DNA of 64,000 nt from a virus. A program made the translations under genes and the position numbers. Below are positions 61,847-64,000 of the stretch, one piece after another; position 1 is the first letter of the stretch, and every line of letters starts with the position of its first letter. Under the pieces are notes generated by a model. The model was not told the DNA's origin and made no database searches. It saw only the letters and a list, made by a program, of their open reading frames with translations. The DNA lies in IMG/VR virus record IMGVR_UViG_3300042483_000380, positions 1-64,000 of that record. One strand, given 5' to 3'.

Positions 61847-62872
61847 TTATTTTTGATTAACGTTAATAATTTCTACTACACAACATCCACAACCACTTAT
61901 AGTTGCGTTGTATATATTATATAAGTCCTCACTTAATGTATACGTACAAGGTGTTAATGGTCCATTGTTAGTTATTGTTGTAACCGTGTTAATAACAATT
62001 GAATCTGAATTTGTAAAGGTTAATGAGTTCCAAGTTTCGGTATAGAAATCTAAATACTTTATTAAGTTTTGACATCCTTGAATTGTATTAAAATTTGCAT
62101 CTGATGTTACAGTACCGTTTGATGTGGTTAGTATTAAATTATCATTTTTATATAAGGCACTACTAGTAACCAAACTTGCAGTTATACCACTTGGAGAATA
62201 GTAAAATTTGTTATTGTGTGATATGTTAAAATTGATTACAGTACCACTTGGTAATTCAGGTGATACACTAACCGTTGTTGTATATTGATTAGTCAACGTT
62301 GTATTATTATTAACCGGATTTGTTGATGTTGTTGTTAATTTTACACTATAAACTGTTGGTGGTGTAGGTTCATTTAATGTTACATTATCACTATTAGTGT
62401 TTCCACTTACATCAATAACTTTAACGCTATAAATTCCTGAACATAATTGACTAAACATTGGTGAATTATAATACGTAACACCATTATCAATTGAATATTG
62501 ATATGGTGGGTAACCACCTGAAACAGTTACCATTAAATTACCATCACATGAACATATTGGTTGATTAACACTATAGGTTAATGAATTAATACCTAATGGA
62601 TTACAAACACCTTCGTTAGCATAAACAGTTCCGTTAGCACCTAATACATACCAAGAGTTAAGAGGGGGTACAGAAGATGGTAAAGAAGAAAACACCAAAT
62701 AAGTTAGATTACCACCATTCAATTTCCATCTACTTAATGAGGTGTCCCAATTAATTGAATATGTGTAATCATCAGATACCCATTGATTATATCCATTAAC
62801 ATCTAATCCATTTGGGTTAAAATGAATTTGTAAGTTATTAATACTAATATTTAGACAAAAATTATATTCCAT
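61847..62872 (-). CDS. Fibre-associated protein with SprB-like repeat
   Basis: A 341-residue beta-rich protein. The N-terminal ~100 residues (ISINNLQIHFNPNGLDVNGY) are not recognised. About residues 100-170 form one SprB-type unit (DGNLMVTVSGGYPPYQYSID, then CSGIYSVKVIDVSGN). The C-terminal half is Thr/Asn-rich and ends with CTYTLSEDLYNIYNATISGC and two further Cys. It starts one base after the stop of the leucine-rich-repeat-like gene and probably forms part of the same fibre system as the neighbours. Confidence 0.65.
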   Translation of the reverse strand: MEYNFCLNISINNLQIHFNPNGLDVNGYNQWVSDDYTYSINWDTSLSRWKLNGGNLTYLVFSSLPSSVPPLNSWYVLGANGTVYANEGVCNPLGINSLTYSVNQPICSCDGNLMVTVSGGYPPYQYSIDNGVTYYNSPMFSQLCSGIYSVKVIDVSGNTNSDNVTLNEPTPPTVYSVKLTTTSTNPVNNNTTLTNQYTTTVSVSPELPSGTVINFNISHNNKFYYSPSGITASLVTSSALYKNDNLILTTSNGTVTSDANFNTIQGCQNLIKYLDFYTETWNSLTFTNSDSIVINTVTTITNNGPLTPCTYTLSEDLYNIYNATISGCGCCVVEIINVNQK

Positions 62873-62873
62873 T

Positions 62874-64000
62874 TTATGATATTGTTATTCCCACTCCTTT
62901 TGTTGTTTGAAGTGTGTTGTATGATGAAGTGTTTGTGTATTTAGGTGATGATGTGCCTTTTATTTTTAATAATTTACTACTAACCCAAGTTGAATTAGCA
63001 TAACTTGTTAATAATTTATCAACATTAGTACTATTAAAGCCGCTTCCCACTATTTCAATTATTCTTAAATCTGTAAAAATTCTTGTACTATTTGAGAATA
63101 CTGATATTGTGTTGTTACCGTATATATATAAATATTGGATATTTAAATGAACTAATGATAAATCACCTGAAATGACGTTATTACCTTGTATTCTAACATT
63201 TTTTGAATTAGAAGGTAAATCTTGAATATTACCATAAATTGTGTTGTTACCGTATATAGCTAGTTGGTTATAGTTATAAGTACTACCTATACTACCAATA
63301 TTACCAGTTAATGTATTGTTACCCTTTAACTCAAAAATCGCTCCTAGTTTTAAATTTAATGAACTAATATTACCAGTAATATTATTATTTCCATAAATTT
63401 GTAAAGTTGATAATATTGAATAGTTTAATGTGTTAATATTACCATAAAGAGTATTAGTACCTTCAACATAAATGTGTGATAAACTTGTTGGTAATGTTGA
63501 TATATCACCAGTAACAGTATTTCCACCAGCCAATCTTATATCCATAACACTATTTGATAATCCGCCTAAATCACCAAATATTGTGTTATTACCATATATA
63601 TTTATGGTATCTAAATTAGGTGTCGACATTAATGATATATCACCGGTAATAGTGTTTGAACCAGCAATCATAATTTTTTCAAGTGATGGGCAAGGAATAT
63701 TATTTATATTACCTGTTATGGTATTTATACCACCTAAAATAATAGTTTTTAATGTTGTTGGTAAATTAGAAACATTTCCTGAAATAGTATTTAATTGGTT
63801 TGGATAATTATTAAAGAACAAATTAATATGAAAATATTGTATATTAGGTGGTAAATTTGCAATATTACCTGAACAATTAGACCACCGTGAAATTAATGAT
63901 AATAATGTTGTCGGTAATAAACTTATATCACCTGATAAAAAATAATTTAGTCCATTACCGTCACCCATTCCAACTAACCCATCTAAAAGATTTAATTGAG
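62874..64000 (-). CDS. Leucine-rich-repeat-like fibre protein, 5' end outside the window
   Basis: The frame stays open past the Met at 63968 to the window edge (reading NLLDGLVG before it), so the start is missing. At least 364 residues consist mainly of about ten imperfect 22-24-residue units of the form LxxIxIxGNNTITGNIxxLP, a BspA/LRR-like solenoid. The C-terminal 60 residues (NVDKLLTSYANSTWVSSKLL, then TLQTTKGVGITIS) form a cap of a type seen at the ends of phage repeat proteins. A repeat surface of this kind suits receptor binding. It heads the leftward fibre operon as far as is visible. Confidence 0.72.
   Translation of the reverse strand, partial: QLNLLDGLVGMGDGNGLNYFLSGDISLLPTTLLSLISRWSNCSGNIANLPPNIQYFHINLFFNNYPNQLNTISGNVSNLPTTLKTIILGGINTITGNINNIPCPSLEKIMIAGSNTITGDISLMSTPNLDTINIYGNNTIFGDLGGLSNSVMDIRLAGGNTVTGDISTLPTSLSHIYVEGTNTLYGNINTLNYSILSTLQIYGNNNITGNISSLNLKLGAIFELKGNNTLTGNIGSIGSTYNYNQLAIYGNNTIYGNIQDLPSNSKNVRIQGNNVISGDLSLVHLNIQYLYIYGNNTISVFSNSTRIFTDLRIIEIVGSGFNSTNVDKLLTSYANSTWVSSKLLKIKGTSSPKYTNTSSYNTLQTTKGVGITIS

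Noticed and set aside
63100-63900. DNA-level tandem repeats at the right edge as a CRISPR or satellite
   Set aside because: The periodicity of about 70 bases follows the 22-24-residue protein repeat in one open frame, and the copies differ freely at DNA level.
1-64000. tRNA genes and a replication origin
   Set aside because: No cloverleaf with conserved GTTC / CCA-type features and no iteron cluster was recognised by eye; a tRNA scan and GC-skew plot would be needed to exclude them.

Overview
The window is a contiguous piece of a large, AT-rich contractile-tailed phage genome from the T4 superfamily. Both outermost genes are cut by the window edges. The host is most likely a member of the Bacteroidota. 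The reasons are SprB-type adhesin repeats in the tail fibres, A/T-rich gene leaders with almost no Shine-Dalgarno sequences, and an early promoter that also fits the Bacteroidota TTTG / TAnnTTTG pattern. Genes are packed with 1-20 base overlaps or very short gaps, use the standard bacterial code, and no tRNA gene was recognised.

Layout. (1) 1-4735: a partial unknown gene, then a leftward block with a small unknown protein, a gp13-like neck protein, a putative PD-(D/E)XK nuclease and an SNF2-type helicase. (2) 4786-7813: rightward neck genes (gp14-like, gp15-like) around three small genes that share the N-terminal tag MKVIITEN. (3) 7810-8062: a leftward ribbon-helix-helix (RHH) gene with a dyad at its start codon, in the sheath promoter region. 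(4) 8098-29134: tail sheath, HAD-type phosphatase, tail tube, gp26-like tail assembly chaperone with an apparent +1 frameshift extension, tape measure, a tube-cap-like protein with an OmpA domain, gp53-like LysM protein, a 2300-residue hub with a probable peptidoglycan hydrolase domain, and two small proteins. (5) 29174-38405: replication and nucleotide genes: gp32, UvsX, an RHH/HNH mobile pair, RNase H/FEN nuclease, an unknown protein, DnaB-type helicase, NrdB and NrdA. (6) 38453-58715: baseplate wedge (gp25, gp6), a membrane-anchored alpha/beta hydrolase, large baseplate and fibre proteins, and a PD-(D/E)XK mobile endonuclease. (7) 58750-64000: a leftward fibre operon (leucine-rich-repeat-like protein, SprB-like protein, fibre with Thr/Pro linkers) ending in a RuvC-like resolvase.

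How it works together. Regions 2, 4, 6 and 7 build the neck, tail, baseplate and fibres. Region 5 copies and recombines the DNA and supplies deoxynucleotides. Structural transcription units are commonly preceded by a TATTTATMA-like element in the coding orientation, a candidate late promoter. The gp32 gene instead has a TTGACA-17-TATACT promoter. Strong hairpin terminators separate the blocks.

Most noteworthy: the +1 frameshift signature between the gp26-like and gp51-like frames; the tagged small-protein cluster, whose tag resembles T4 capsid-targeting peptides; a run of membrane segments inside a baseplate-sized protein; the recurrent promoter-like element; and two RHH genes of 50 and 54 codons.
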